NCBI GenBank assembly: GCA_023954195.1
Contig: JAMLIK010000001.1
Coordinates: 310,001-374,000 of the forward strand
Direction: 5' to 3'
Source of the DNA: Xanthobacteraceae bacterium
Lineage (GTDB): Bacteria > Pseudomonadota > Alphaproteobacteria > Rhizobiales > Xanthobacteraceae
Length of the DNA stretch: 64,000 nt
Of the stretch, positions 18,536 through 27,234 are shown one piece after another. The notes under the pieces are model-generated. The model had not been told where the DNA came from and searched no databases. It worked only from the letters and a program-made list of their open reading frames with translations. A program made the translations under genes and the position numbers. Positions within the stretch are counted from its first letter, which is position 1. Every line of letters starts with the position of its first letter.

Positions 18536-20419
18536 GTGCTGACTGAACGATCGGATCCATCGATCGGCGTGGGAGCCTCCGGCTCGCCGCGCCGGTCGGT
18601 GCTGGACACACTCGATCGCTGGCTCGGCTTGCTGGTCGAAATTCCGACCGCGCTGCTGGTGGTGGTCGAAATTGTCATCCTGTTCGCCGGCGTGGTGTCG
18701 CGCTACGTCTTTCACAGCCCGCTGATCTGGTCGGACGAACTGGCCTCGATCCTGTTCCTGTGGCTGGCCATGCTGGGGGCCGCGGTTGCGTTTCGCCGCT
18801 CCGAGCATATGCGGATGACGGCGCTGGTGACCGGCTCAAGGCCGGTGGTGCGCGCCTATCTGGAAACGCTGGCGATCTGTTCGGCGCTGGCGTTTCTGGT
18901 GCTGGTCGCTCCGCCTTCGTGGGAATACGCCTACGAGGAAAGCTTCATCACCACGCCGGCGCTGGAGATTTCCAACAGTTGGCGCGCCGCCGCGCTGCCG
19001 GTCGGGATCGCGCTGATGGCGGCGTTCGCGCTGCTGCAACTGGCGCGCCTGCGCGACCGCCGGATTCTGCTCGCGGCGCTGGTTTCGGTGGCGCTGGTGA
19101 TCGCCGGATTGTGGCTGCTCCAGCCGTGGCTGCGGCTGCTGGGCAACCTGAACCTGATCGTCTTTTTCGTGCTGATCGCCGGCTCCTGCGTGCTCGCGGG
19201 TGTGCCCATTGCGTTTGCGTTCGGTCTTTCGGTGCTGGGCTATCTGGCGCTGACGACGCACACGCCATTGATGGTGCTGGTCGGCCGCATGGATGAGGGC
19301 ATGAGCCACCTCATCCTGCTGGCGGTGCCGCTGTTCGTATTCCTCGGATTGTTGATCGAAATGACCGGGATGGCGCGGGCCATGGTCGGCTTTCTCGCCA
19401 ACCTGCTCGGCCATGTCCGCGGCGGCCTGCACTACGTGCTGATTGGCGCGATGTATCTGGTGTCCGGCATTTCCGGCTCGAAGGCCGCCGACATGGCGGC
19501 GGTCGCTCCGGTGCTATTTCCGGAAATGAAGGCGCGCGGCGCCAAGCCGGGCGATCTCGTCGCCCTGCTCTCGGCCACCGGCGCGCAGACCGAAACCATC
19601 CCGCCGAGTCTCGTGCTGATCACCATCGGCTCGGTCACCGGGGTCTCGATCGCGGCGCTGTTCACCGGCGGCATGCTGCCGAGCGCGGTGCTGGCGGTGA
19701 CGCTGTCGGCGCTGGTGTGGTGGCGCTATCGCCACGAGGATCTCAGGCATGTCGAGAAGGTCGCGCTGCCGAAAATCCTCCGCAGCTTCGTCGTCGCCCT
19801 GCCCGCGCTGGCGCTGCCGTTCGTGATCCGCGCCGCCGTGGTCGAAGGCGTCGCCACCGCGACCGAGGTCTCGACCATCGGCATCGTCTACGCCGTGCTG
19901 GCCGGCCTTCTGATCTACCGCCAGTTCGACTGGCGGCGGCTGCGGCCGATGCTGATCGAAACCGCGAGCCTGTCGGGCGCGATCCTGTTCATCATCGGCA
20001 CCGCGACCGGCATGGCCTGGGGCCTGACCCAGTCCGGCTTCTCGCGCTCGCTGGCGGCGGCGATGACCGGCCTGCCCGGCGGCGCGGCGAGCTTCATCGC
20101 CGTCTCGATCATCGCCTTCATGGTGCTGGGCAGCGTGCTGGAAGGCATCCCGGCCATCGTGCTGTTCGGGCCGCTGTTGTTCCCGATCGCGCAGGCCGTG
20201 GGCGTTCACGAGGTGCATTATGCGATGATCGTGATCCTGGCGATGGGGATAGGCTTGTTCGCGCCGCCGTTCGGCGTAGGCTACTACGCGGCCTGCGCCA
20301 TCGGCCGCGTCGATCCGGCCGAGGGCGTCAAGCCGATCCTCGGCTACATGGTGGCGCTGCTGGCCGGATTGATCGTGGTCGCGGCCGTCCCGTGGATATC
20401 GATCGGATTTATAAAGTAA
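18536..20419 (+). CDS. TRAP transporter fused small and large membrane subunits (DctQM)
   Basis: In this 627-residue protein residues about 20-180 form a DctQ-like four-helix small subunit (VSRYVFHSPLIWSDELASIL). A linker helix leads into a DctM-like large subunit with many membrane helices (VPLFVFLGLLIEMTGMARAM, the ISGSKAADMAAVAPVL motif and SATGAQTETIPPSLVLI). A fused QM protein is a known TRAP variant. It works with the DctP protein encoded upstream as a sodium- or proton-driven importer of an organic acid. The start is a GTG; there is no obvious alternative nearby. Confidence 0.9.
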   Translation: MLTERSDPSIGVGASGSPRRSVLDTLDRWLGLLVEIPTALLVVVEIVILFAGVVSRYVFHSPLIWSDELASILFLWLAMLGAAVAFRRSEHMRMTALVTGSRPVVRAYLETLAICSALAFLVLVAPPSWEYAYEESFITTPALEISNSWRAAALPVGIALMAAFALLQLARLRDRRILLAALVSVALVIAGLWLLQPWLRLLGNLNLIVFFVLIAGSCVLAGVPIAFAFGLSVLGYLALTTHTPLMVLVGRMDEGMSHLILLAVPLFVFLGLLIEMTGMARAMVGFLANLLGHVRGGLHYVLIGAMYLVSGISGSKAADMAAVAPVLFPEMKARGAKPGDLVALLSATGAQTETIPPSLVLITIGSVTGVSIAALFTGGMLPSAVLAVTLSALVWWRYRHEDLRHVEKVALPKILRSFVVALPALALPFVIRAAVVEGVATATEVSTIGIVYAVLAGLLIYRQFDWRRLRPMLIETASLSGAILFIIGTATGMAWGLTQSGFSRSLAAAMTGLPGGAASFIAVSIIAFMVLGSVLEGIPAIVLFGPLLFPIAQAVGVHEVHYAMIVILAMGIGLFAPPFGVGYYAACAIGRVDPAEGVKPILGYMVALLAGLIVVAAVPWISIGFIK

Positions 20420-20530
20420 GGAAAAACAATGCTTTGCACCCATGATCTTGTCTGTTACGCGAGATTTGGTCAGCCTTCTCGTCAAGCAGATTAAAATTTT
20501 CATGCAAGGCATTGGCAAAGCGGTGATTTT

Positions 20531-22183
20531 ATGACTGAAAGCAGCAATTTCTACGATGTCGGCCTGGACAAGAACGCGGCGAACTTCGTGCCGCTGTCGC
20601 CGCTCAGCTTCCTGTTCCGGACCGCGGCGGTCTATCCGAGCCATTTGAGCGCGGTTTACGAGGATCGCGTCTTTACCTGGTCGCAGACCTTGGAGCGCAG
20701 CCGTCGCGTCGCCTCCTGGCTCGCTTCGCGCGGGATCGGGCGCGGCGACACCGTCGCGGCGATGCTGCCGAACATCCCGGCGATGAACGAGGCCCATTTC
20801 GCCGTGCCGATGACCGGCGGCGTGCTCAACGCCCTCAACATCCGGCTCGACGCCGCCGCCATCGCCTTCCAGCTCGACCACGGCGGCGCCAGGGTGATCC
20901 TGGTCGATCCCGAATTCGCCGACGTCATCGCCGAGGCCCTCACCCTGATGAAGGGGCCGAAGCCGCTCGTCATCGACGTCGACGACGCGGCCTTCGACGG
21001 CGGCCGCCGCATCGGCGAGATCGAATACGAGGCCGTGGTGGCGGCAGGCGATCCGGACTTCGTCGCGGTGACGCCCCAGGACGAATGGGACGCCATCGCG
21101 CTCGGCTACACCTCAGGCACCACCGGCAACCCCAAGGGCGTGGTGACCCACCATCGCGGCGCCTATCTCAACGCCGTCAGCAATATCCTCGCCGGCAACC
21201 TGGGGCAGCATCCCGCCTATCTGTGGACGCTGCCGATGTTCCACTGCAACGGCTGGTGCTTTCCCTGGACCATCGCGGCGGCGGCCGGCGTCAACGTCTG
21301 CCTGCGCAAGGTCGATCCGGCGAAGATCTTCGAATTGATCCCGAAGCACGGCGTCACCCACATGTGCGGCGCGCCGATCGTCTACAACACCCTGATTAAC
21401 GCGCCCGGCGCGCCCCGGCCGCGGCCCGGCGCGCGCGCGGTGGTCGGCCTGATCGCCGGCGCGGCGCCGCCGGTGGCGGTGCTGGCCGGCGCCGAGAGCA
21501 TCGGCATCAAGCTCACTCACGTCTACGGGCTGACCGAGGTTTACGGCCCGGCCTCGGTCTGCGCCGAGCAACCCGGCTGGGACGACCTGCCGACCGAGGA
21601 ACGGGCGCAACTCAAGCGCCGGCAGGGCGTCGCCTACCCGCTTCAGGAAGCCATTACAGTGCTCGATCCCGAAACCATGCGCGAGGTGCCGCGCGACGGC
21701 GAGACCATCGGCGAGGTGATGTTCCGCGGCAACGTGGTGATGAAGGGCTACCTGAAGAACGAGGCCGCGACTCGGGAGGCGTTCGCGGGCGGCTGGTTCC
21801 ATACCGGCGATCTCGGCGTGCTCGACCGCGACGGCTACGTCATCATCAAGGACCGTTCCAAGGACATTATCATTTCCGGCGGCGAGAACGTGTCGTCGGT
21901 CGAGGTCGAGGACGTGCTTTACAAGCACCCGGCGGTGCTGTTCGCGGCCGTCGTCGCCAAGCCCGATCCGAAATGGGGCGAGGTGCCCTGCGCCTTCGTC
22001 GAACTGAAGGACGGCGCGAGCGCCACGGAAGCCGACATCATCGCCTTCTGCCGCGAGCAGATGCCGGGCTTCAAGACGCCGAAAGCGGTGGTGTTCGGCA
22101 CGATCCCGAAAACCTCGACCGGCAAGATCCAGAAATTCATGCTGCGCAATCAGGTCAAATCGGCCGATGCCATTTCGGCGTAG
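20531..22183 (+). CDS. Acyl-CoA synthetase (ANL superfamily)
   Basis: This 550-residue AMP-forming ligase activates a carboxylic acid to its CoA thioester. The P-loop is YTSGTTGNPKGV; later motifs are HVYGLTEVYGP (A5-like), GWFHTGDLGVLDRDGYV, KDRSKDIIISGGENVSSVE (hinge) and the catalytic lysine in PKTSTGKIQKFMLR. It resembles the medium-chain/acetate-like acyl-CoA ligases. Placed 111 bp after the TRAP genes, it plausibly activates the imported acid. Substrate chain length cannot be called from the sequence. Confidence 0.93.
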   Translation: MTESSNFYDVGLDKNAANFVPLSPLSFLFRTAAVYPSHLSAVYEDRVFTWSQTLERSRRVASWLASRGIGRGDTVAAMLPNIPAMNEAHFAVPMTGGVLNALNIRLDAAAIAFQLDHGGARVILVDPEFADVIAEALTLMKGPKPLVIDVDDAAFDGGRRIGEIEYEAVVAAGDPDFVAVTPQDEWDAIALGYTSGTTGNPKGVVTHHRGAYLNAVSNILAGNLGQHPAYLWTLPMFHCNGWCFPWTIAAAAGVNVCLRKVDPAKIFELIPKHGVTHMCGAPIVYNTLINAPGAPRPRPGARAVVGLIAGAAPPVAVLAGAESIGIKLTHVYGLTEVYGPASVCAEQPGWDDLPTEERAQLKRRQGVAYPLQEAITVLDPETMREVPRDGETIGEVMFRGNVVMKGYLKNEAATREAFAGGWFHTGDLGVLDRDGYVIIKDRSKDIIISGGENVSSVEVEDVLYKHPAVLFAAVVAKPDPKWGEVPCAFVELKDGASATEADIIAFCREQMPGFKTPKAVVFGTIPKTSTGKIQKFMLRNQVKSADAISA

Positions 22184-22192
22184 ACCTTGTCA

Positions 22193-22279
22193 CCGTCATT
22201 GCAAGGAGCGTTAGCGACGAACCCAATCCAGTCCTTGCTTGTGGCTTGCTGGATTGCTTCGCTTCGCGCGCAATGACGG
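22193..22279. repeat. Dispersed palindromic repeat between convergent genes
   Basis: An 87-bp imperfect inverted repeat: the left arm begins CCGTCATTGCAAGGAGCG and runs to CCAATCCAG, and the right arm begins CTGGATTGCTTCGC and ends GCAATGACGG. The motif with CAATGACGG ends and CTGGATTGCTTCGC is typical of intergenic repeat families in Bradyrhizobium and Rhodopseudomonas. It lies between the stops of the acyl-CoA synthetase and the MBL gene and could act as a bidirectional terminator. Confidence 0.8.
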
Positions 22280-22281
22280 CG

Positions 22282-23094
22282 TCAGGCTGCCTGGCTGTCG
22301 CCGATCTCCAGCCGCATCCCGTCGTAAGCCGGGATAACATTGGCCGGCAGTTCCCGGCGCATCGTGGCGTAATCGAGGTCGGCGTGCATGTTGGTGATGA
22401 CGGCGCGCTTCGGCTTGAAGCGGTCGATCCATGCCAGCGCGTCGCGCACGCTGAAATGGCTGGGGTGCTGGGCGTAGCGCAGGCCGTCGACGATCCACAG
22501 ATCGAGCCCCTCCAGCGCGTTCCAGCTTTCCCTCGGGATGTCGTGCAGATCCGGCGTATAGGCGGCGTCATTGATGCGATAGCCGAGCGCCGGGATATTG
22601 CCGTGAGCGACCAGGAATGCCGACAGCGTCAGCGGCCCGCCGCGGCCGTCGATGGTGCGGCTTTCGCCCGCCTCGATCGCGCGATGGTCGAGGATCGGCG
22701 GATAGTCGCTGCCGGCCGGCGAAACGAAGCAATAGGAAAACCGCGACAGGATATCCTTGCCGGTCGAGCGGTTGAGGTAGACCGGAATGCGCCGGCGCTG
22801 ATGCATCACCACCGAGCGCAGATCGTCGATGCCGTGGGTCTGGTCGGCGTGCTCATGGGTCAGGAACACCGCGTCGAGATGATCGACCTCGGCGTCGATC
22901 AACTGCTCGCGCAGGTCCGGCGAGGTGTCGATCACCACCCGCGTCACGCCGCCCTCTCCCCGCCGCTCCGCCATCATCGAGCAGCGGCGACGGCGATTTT
23001 TCGGATTGGACGGGTCGCAGGCGCCCCACCCCAGCGCCGGGCGCGGGACGCCGGCGGACGAGCCGCAGCCGAGAATGGTCAGAGTCGTGGTCAT
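22282..23094 (-). CDS. MBL-fold metallo-hydrolase (PhnP-like)
   Basis: This 270-residue metallo-beta-lactamase-fold protein opens with ILGCGSSAGVPRPALGWGAC, shares the PhnP/RNase-Z-like core, and has the metal motif THEHADQTHGIDDLR. The usual HxHxDH is HEHADQ here, with Gln at the last position; other ligands are visible as HGNIPA, Asp in YTPDLHDIP and TNMHADLDY. It is a probable phosphodiesterase of unknown substrate. Its start overlaps the tatD stop by four bases, so it belongs to the holB-metG-tatD operon. The frame is open upstream, but ATG 23094 matches the family start. Confidence 0.88.
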   Translation of the reverse strand: MTTTLTILGCGSSAGVPRPALGWGACDPSNPKNRRRRCSMMAERRGEGGVTRVVIDTSPDLREQLIDAEVDHLDAVFLTHEHADQTHGIDDLRSVVMHQRRRIPVYLNRSTGKDILSRFSYCFVSPAGSDYPPILDHRAIEAGESRTIDGRGGPLTLSAFLVAHGNIPALGYRINDAAYTPDLHDIPRESWNALEGLDLWIVDGLRYAQHPSHFSVRDALAWIDRFKPKRAVITNMHADLDYATMRRELPANVIPAYDGMRLEIGDSQAA

Positions 23095-23873
23095 GTCGGT
23101 GCGGGTACTTTGCTGAACAGGCGGAAGAAATTCTCGGTCGTCTGCCGGGCGATTTCCTCGGGCGAAACCCCGCGCGCTTCCGCCAGCACCCGCGCGACCT
23201 CGCCGACATAAGCCGGCTCGTTGCGCTTGCCGCGATGCTTGCCGGGCGCGAGATAGGGCGAATCCGTTTCCACCATGAGACGGTCGGCCGGCAGCTCGGC
23301 GGCGAGGTCGCGCAAGGCTTGCGATTTCTTGAAGGTGATGATGCCGGTAAAGGAAATCGACAGGCCGAGGCCGATCGCCTTGATCGCCAGCTCGCGGCCG
23401 CCGGTGTAGCAATGCAGCACCGCGCGGAACGGACCCTTGGTCATCTCCTCGTCGAGGATGCGGCCGCACGCCTCGTCTGCCTCGCGGGTATGGATCACCA
23501 GCGGCAGGCCGGTCGCCCGCGCGGCGGCGATGTGGGCGCGAAAGCCGCGCTCCTGGGCCTGCGGCGAACCGTTGTCATAGAAATTGTCCAGCCCCGCCTC
23601 GCCGAGCGCGACCACCTTGGGATGATGCGTCAGCGCGATCAGTTCATCGGGCGTGATGCCGTCTTCCTCGTCGGCGTGGTGCGGATGGGTGCCGACCGAG
23701 CAATACACATTCGGAAACCGCTCGGCGATCGCGAGCAGCTTCGCCTGTTCCCTCACCCGCGTCGAGATCGTCACCATCCGCCCGACGCCCGCCGCCTCGG
23801 CACGCGCGACCACGGCGTCGAGCTCCGTGGCGAAGTCGGGAAAATCGAGATGGCAGTGACTATCGACCAGCAT
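23091..23873 (-). CDS. TatD-family metal-dependent deoxyribonuclease
   Basis: This 260-residue TIM-barrel hydrolase has the N-terminal metal motif VDSHCHLDF and further ligands in GTHPHHADE, GEAGLDN, PLVIHTREAD, HCYTGG and ETDSPYLAP. TatD-type enzymes are metal-dependent 3'-5' exonucleases linked to DNA quality control. It sits 12 bp after metG and overlaps the next gene by four bases, the usual alphaproteobacterial metG-tatD-MBL arrangement. Confidence 0.93.
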   Translation of the reverse strand: MLVDSHCHLDFPDFATELDAVVARAEAAGVGRMVTISTRVREQAKLLAIAERFPNVYCSVGTHPHHADEEDGITPDELIALTHHPKVVALGEAGLDNFYDNGSPQAQERGFRAHIAAARATGLPLVIHTREADEACGRILDEEMTKGPFRAVLHCYTGGRELAIKAIGLGLSISFTGIITFKKSQALRDLAAELPADRLMVETDSPYLAPGKHRGKRNEPAYVGEVARVLAEARGVSPEEIARQTTENFFRLFSKVPAPT

Positions 23874-23885
23874 CGCGTCTCAAGC

Positions 23886-25454
23886 CTATTCGGTCTTCGG
23901 TTCGATATAACGCGGAAAAATCGGCGCGGGCGGCGGCAGCGTGCCGCCCGGCGCGATCCGCTTCGCTCCGCCGAGTTGGCTGAAGTCGCGCGCACCGGCC
24001 GGCACGCCGAGGCTGTCGAGCAGTTTCGCGGCGGAGGACGGCATCACCGGCTGCGCCAGGATGGCGATCTGCCGCAGCACCTCGGCGGTGACGTAAAGCA
24101 CGGTGCGCTGGCGCGCCGGATCGGTCTTGGCCAGCGCCCATGGCGCCTCGCCCGCGAAGTAGCGGTTGGCTTCGGCGACCACCGCCCACACCGCGCCGAG
24201 GTAATGGTGGATCTGCTCGGTCGCCATCGCGGCGCGCGCCTGGGCGACCATGGCGTCGGCCTGCGTCAGGATCGCCTTGTCGGCGTCGCTGAACGCGCCC
24301 GGCTCCGGCACGCGACCCTCGCATTGTTTCGCGATCATGGTCAGCGAGCGCTGCGCCAGATTGCCGAGGTCGTTGGCGAGATCGGCGTTGATGCGCGCCA
24401 CGATCGCCTCGTGATTGTAGCTGCCGTCCTGGCCGAACGAGACTTCGCGCAGGAAGAAATAGCGCACCTGATCGACGCCGTATTTCGCCGCGAAATCGAA
24501 CGGGCTGACGACGTTGCCGACCGACTTCGACATTTTCTCGCCGCGGTTCAAAAGAAAGCCGTGGCTGAACACGCGGTGCGGCACCTCGATCCCCGCCGCC
24601 ATCAGGAACGCCGGCCAATACACCGCGTGAAAGCGCACGATGTCCTTGCCGATAACGTGCAGGCTGGCCGGCCAGTAGCGCTTGAACAGGTCGCTGTCGG
24701 TGTCGGGATAGCCGACGCCGGTGATGTAGTTGGTCAGCGCGTCGATCCAGACATACATCACGTGCTTGGGCGCGCCGGGCACGCGGATGCCCCAGTCGAA
24801 GGTGGTGCGCGAGATCGAGAGATCCTGCAACCCGCCGCGCACGAAGCTCGCGACCTCGTTGAGCCGCTCGCGCGGCAGCACGAAATCCGGCACCCGCTTG
24901 TAGAGATCGAGCAGCCGGTCCTGATAGGCCGACAGGCGGAAAAAATAGGTTTCCTCCTCGGTCCATTCCACCGGCGAGCCGAGCGGCTCGCGGCGCACGC
25001 CGTCGGGGCCGACGGTGGTTTCGTCCTCGGCGAAATAGGCTTCCTGCCGCACCGAGTACCAGCCGGCGTATTTGTCGAGATAGATGTCGCCGCTGTTTTC
25101 GATCGCCCGCCACAGCGCCTGGCACGAGCGCTCATGGCGCGGCTCGGTGGTGCGGATGTAGTCGTCGTAGGAGATGTCGAGCGCCGTCATCATCTCGCGG
25201 AAGCGCGCCGAGTTGCGGTCGGCCAGTTGCAGCGGCGTCAGCCCTTCGGCGACGGCGGTCTGCTGCATCTTCAGCCCGTGTTCGTCGGTGCCGGTCATGA
25301 AGCGGACGTCGTAACCGTCGAGCCGGCGAAACCGCGCGATCGCGTCCGAGGCCATCGCGGTATAGGCGTGGCCGATATGCGGCTCGCCGTTGGGATAGAA
25401 GATCGGCGTCGTGAGGAAATAACGCGGACGGGATTCTTCGGACTGTGACGCCAT
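23886..25454 (-). CDS. metG: Methionyl-tRNA synthetase
   Basis: This 522-residue class I synthetase charges tRNA-Met. The HIGH motif is in [12 protein letters not shown], the KMSKS loop is [10 protein letters not shown], and [15 protein letters not shown] and [15 protein letters not shown] are family landmarks. The zinc-knuckle insertion is of the short type and the C-terminal dimerisation domain found in E. coli MetRS is absent, as in many alphaproteobacteria. It lies 47 bp after holB and 12 bp before tatD. Confidence 0.96.
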   Translation of the reverse strand: MASQSEESRPRYFLTTPIFYPNGEPHIGHAYTAMASDAIARFRRLDGYDVRFMTGTDEHGLKMQQTAVAEGLTPLQLADRNSARFREMMTALDISYDDYIRTTEPRHERSCQALWRAIENSGDIYLDKYAGWYSVRQEAYFAEDETTVGPDGVRREPLGSPVEWTEEETYFFRLSAYQDRLLDLYKRVPDFVLPRERLNEVASFVRGGLQDLSISRTTFDWGIRVPGAPKHVMYVWIDALTNYITGVGYPDTDSDLFKRYWPASLHVIGKDIVRFHAVYWPAFLMAAGIEVPHRVFSHGFLLNRGEKMSKSVGNVVSPFDFAAKYGVDQVRYFFLREVSFGQDGSYNHEAIVARINADLANDLGNLAQRSLTMIAKQCEGRVPEPGAFSDADKAILTQADAMVAQARAAMATEQIHHYLGAVWAVVAEANRYFAGEAPWALAKTDPARQRTVLYVTAEVLRQIAILAQPVMPSSAAKLLDSLGVPAGARDFSQLGGAKRIAPGGTLPPPAPIFPRYIEPKTE

Positions 25455-25501
25455 GTGCTGCTATCGGATGTGTGAGAGGATAGGATCGCCGTCGCGCGAT
25501 A

Positions 25502-26542
25502 TCAGCGCGTCGCCTCCGACAGCAGACCGAACACGGAAAACACCAGCGGTTTCCGGTCGAGATTGAAGGATTCGACGTCGCGCGCGGCGCGGCCGATCTT
25601 TTCCCATACCTCCGCCAGCCGCGCAAGTTGCCCGAGATCGGCGTTGGTCACCTCGCCGCGCAGCTTGTCGCCGATCCAGCGATCGACGCTGTCGGTGAAG
25701 GCCGCGAGCGTCGCCCGGTCGCTGCCGCCGAGCGCGTCGCCCAGCGCGTGCAGTTGACGCGGATCGACGTCGGGCAACGCGTCGAGCAGTTCCGCGGTTC
25801 GCCGATGCAGCTTGAGGGCGTTGCCGCCCATGAAACTCAAGGCGCGTCCCACGCTGCCCTCGGCGACATCAGTGGCCGCGAGCACGGCCGGCGCGTCAAT
25901 CGCCTCCCCGGTCACGTCAGCCACGGCCGCCGCGACATCGGCGCTTGCCAGCGGTCGCAGCGACAGCCTTCGGCAGCGCGACAGAATGGTCGGCAGCACC
26001 TTGCCGGGCGCATGGCTCAGCAGCAGCAGGATGGAGCGGCGGGGCGGCTCCTCCAGAATCTTCAGGAGCGCGTTGGCGGCGTTGGCGTTGAATTCGTCGA
26101 CGGTGTCGACGATGCACACCCGCCAGCCGTCGGCCGCCGCGGTGGATCCGAAAAACTCGATGGTCCGGCGCGTCTCGTCGACGGTGATGAAACTCCTCGG
26201 CACGCCCTTGTCGTTGAGGCCGCGCTGCAACGTCAGCAAGCCGCCGTGGGCGCCCGAAGCCACTTGCCGCGCCACCGGATGCGAGGCATCGACATGAAGC
26301 GAGGCGGCGTCCTGAACCTCCGCTGCCGCCGGGTCTCGGTGCGCCAGCACGAAGCGCGCCATCCGGTAGGCCAGCGTCGCCTTGCCGACGCCCTGCGCGC
26401 CGCCGATCAGCCAGGCGTGAGGAATGCGCCCGCCACGATAGGCGTCGAGTAGTGTCTGCTCGGCCTCGCGATGGCCGAATAGCGCTGTGGTGGCGCGCGG
26501 CTCGCGGCTCTCGATGGTTGTCTCGGTCGCGCGGGCGCTCAT
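25502..26542 (-). CDS. holB: DNA polymerase III delta' subunit
   Basis: This 346-residue clamp-loader subunit has an AAA+ core with LFGHREAEQTLLDAY, a Walker A-like GGAQGVGKATLAYRMARF, VCIVDTVDEFNANAANALLKILEEPP as Walker B/sensor region, and the SRC-like LSRCRRLSLRPL. The C-terminal half is the collar domain. It starts at ATG 26542, overlapping the tmk stop by four bases. The frame is open further upstream through tmk, which is a shadow. It is cotranscribed with dacC, tmk and metG. Confidence 0.93.
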   Translation of the reverse strand: MSARATETTIESREPRATTALFGHREAEQTLLDAYRGGRIPHAWLIGGAQGVGKATLAYRMARFVLAHRDPAAAEVQDAASLHVDASHPVARQVASGAHGGLLTLQRGLNDKGVPRSFITVDETRRTIEFFGSTAAADGWRVCIVDTVDEFNANAANALLKILEEPPRRSILLLLSHAPGKVLPTILSRCRRLSLRPLASADVAAAVADVTGEAIDAPAVLAATDVAEGSVGRALSFMGGNALKLHRRTAELLDALPDVDPRQLHALGDALGGSDRATLAAFTDSVDRWIGDKLRGEVTNADLGQLARLAEVWEKIGRAARDVESFNLDRKPLVFSVFGLLSEATR

Positions 26543-27234
26543 GATTGTTGCGCCTCCTTCTGCTCGACCACGAGGCCGCGTTCGACCAGGGTCGCCCAGA
26601 TCCGCTCCGCGATATGGTCGGGCGTGTCGGTGGCGTCGATCAGCGCGCAGCGTTCCGGCTCGCGGCTGGCGATGGCGCGAAAACCGTCGCGCAATTGCTG
26701 GTGGAAACTCAGGTCCTCCGCCTCGAAGCGGTCGGGCGTCTCGCCGCCCCGCCGTTCGGCGGCGCGTTGCATGCCGACCTCGACCGGCAGGTCGAGGATC
26801 AGGGTGAGATCCGGCTTCAGCGCGCCGATGGTGACGCGCTCCATAGCGTCGAGCAGACGCAAATCGACTTTCCCGGCGTGGCCCTGATAGACCCGCGTCG
26901 AATCCGCGAAGCGGTCGCACAGCACCCAGATGTCCTGCGCCAGCGCCGGCTCGATCACGCTGCGGACATGATCGTCGCGCGCGGCGGCGAACAACAGGCT
27001 CTCGGCCTCCGCGCCGAGCCGCTTGCCGATGCCTGACAGCAGGACATGGCGGATGATTTCCGCGCCGGGCGAGCCGCCGGGTTCGCGGGTAACGATGGCG
27101 CGCACCCCTTCGGCGTCGAGTCGCTCCGCCAGCAGCCGAATCTGGGTGGATTTGCCGGAGCCCTCGCCGCCCTCGAAGGTGATGAAACGGCCGCGCCTCG
27201 CGCCCCTCGCCGCGCTCGATTCCGCCGTCATCAT
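26539..27234 (-). CDS. tmk: Thymidylate kinase
   Basis: This 231-residue dTMP kinase is required for dTTP synthesis. The P-loop is FEGGEGSGKSTQIR, the DRX motif is in LCDRFADSTRVYQG, and the LID region is RRGGETPDRFE, the type II TMP kinase form. Its start overlaps the dacC stop by four bases and its stop overlaps the holB start by four, giving a chain of translationally coupled genes. Two adjacent ATG codons (27234 and 27231) are possible. Confidence 0.96.
   Translation of the reverse strand: MMTAESSAARGARRGRFITFEGGEGSGKSTQIRLLAERLDAEGVRAIVTREPGGSPGAEIIRHVLLSGIGKRLGAEAESLLFAAARDDHVRSVIEPALAQDIWVLCDRFADSTRVYQGHAGKVDLRLLDAMERVTIGALKPDLTLILDLPVEVGMQRAAERRGGETPDRFEAEDLSFHQQLRDGFRAIASREPERCALIDATDTPDHIAERIWATLVERGLVVEQKEAQQS

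Noticed and set aside
23235-25448. 737-codon plus-strand frame opposite tatD and metG
   Set aside because: It has low-complexity composition (Arg/Ala/His/Asp) and lies over two well-supported genes.
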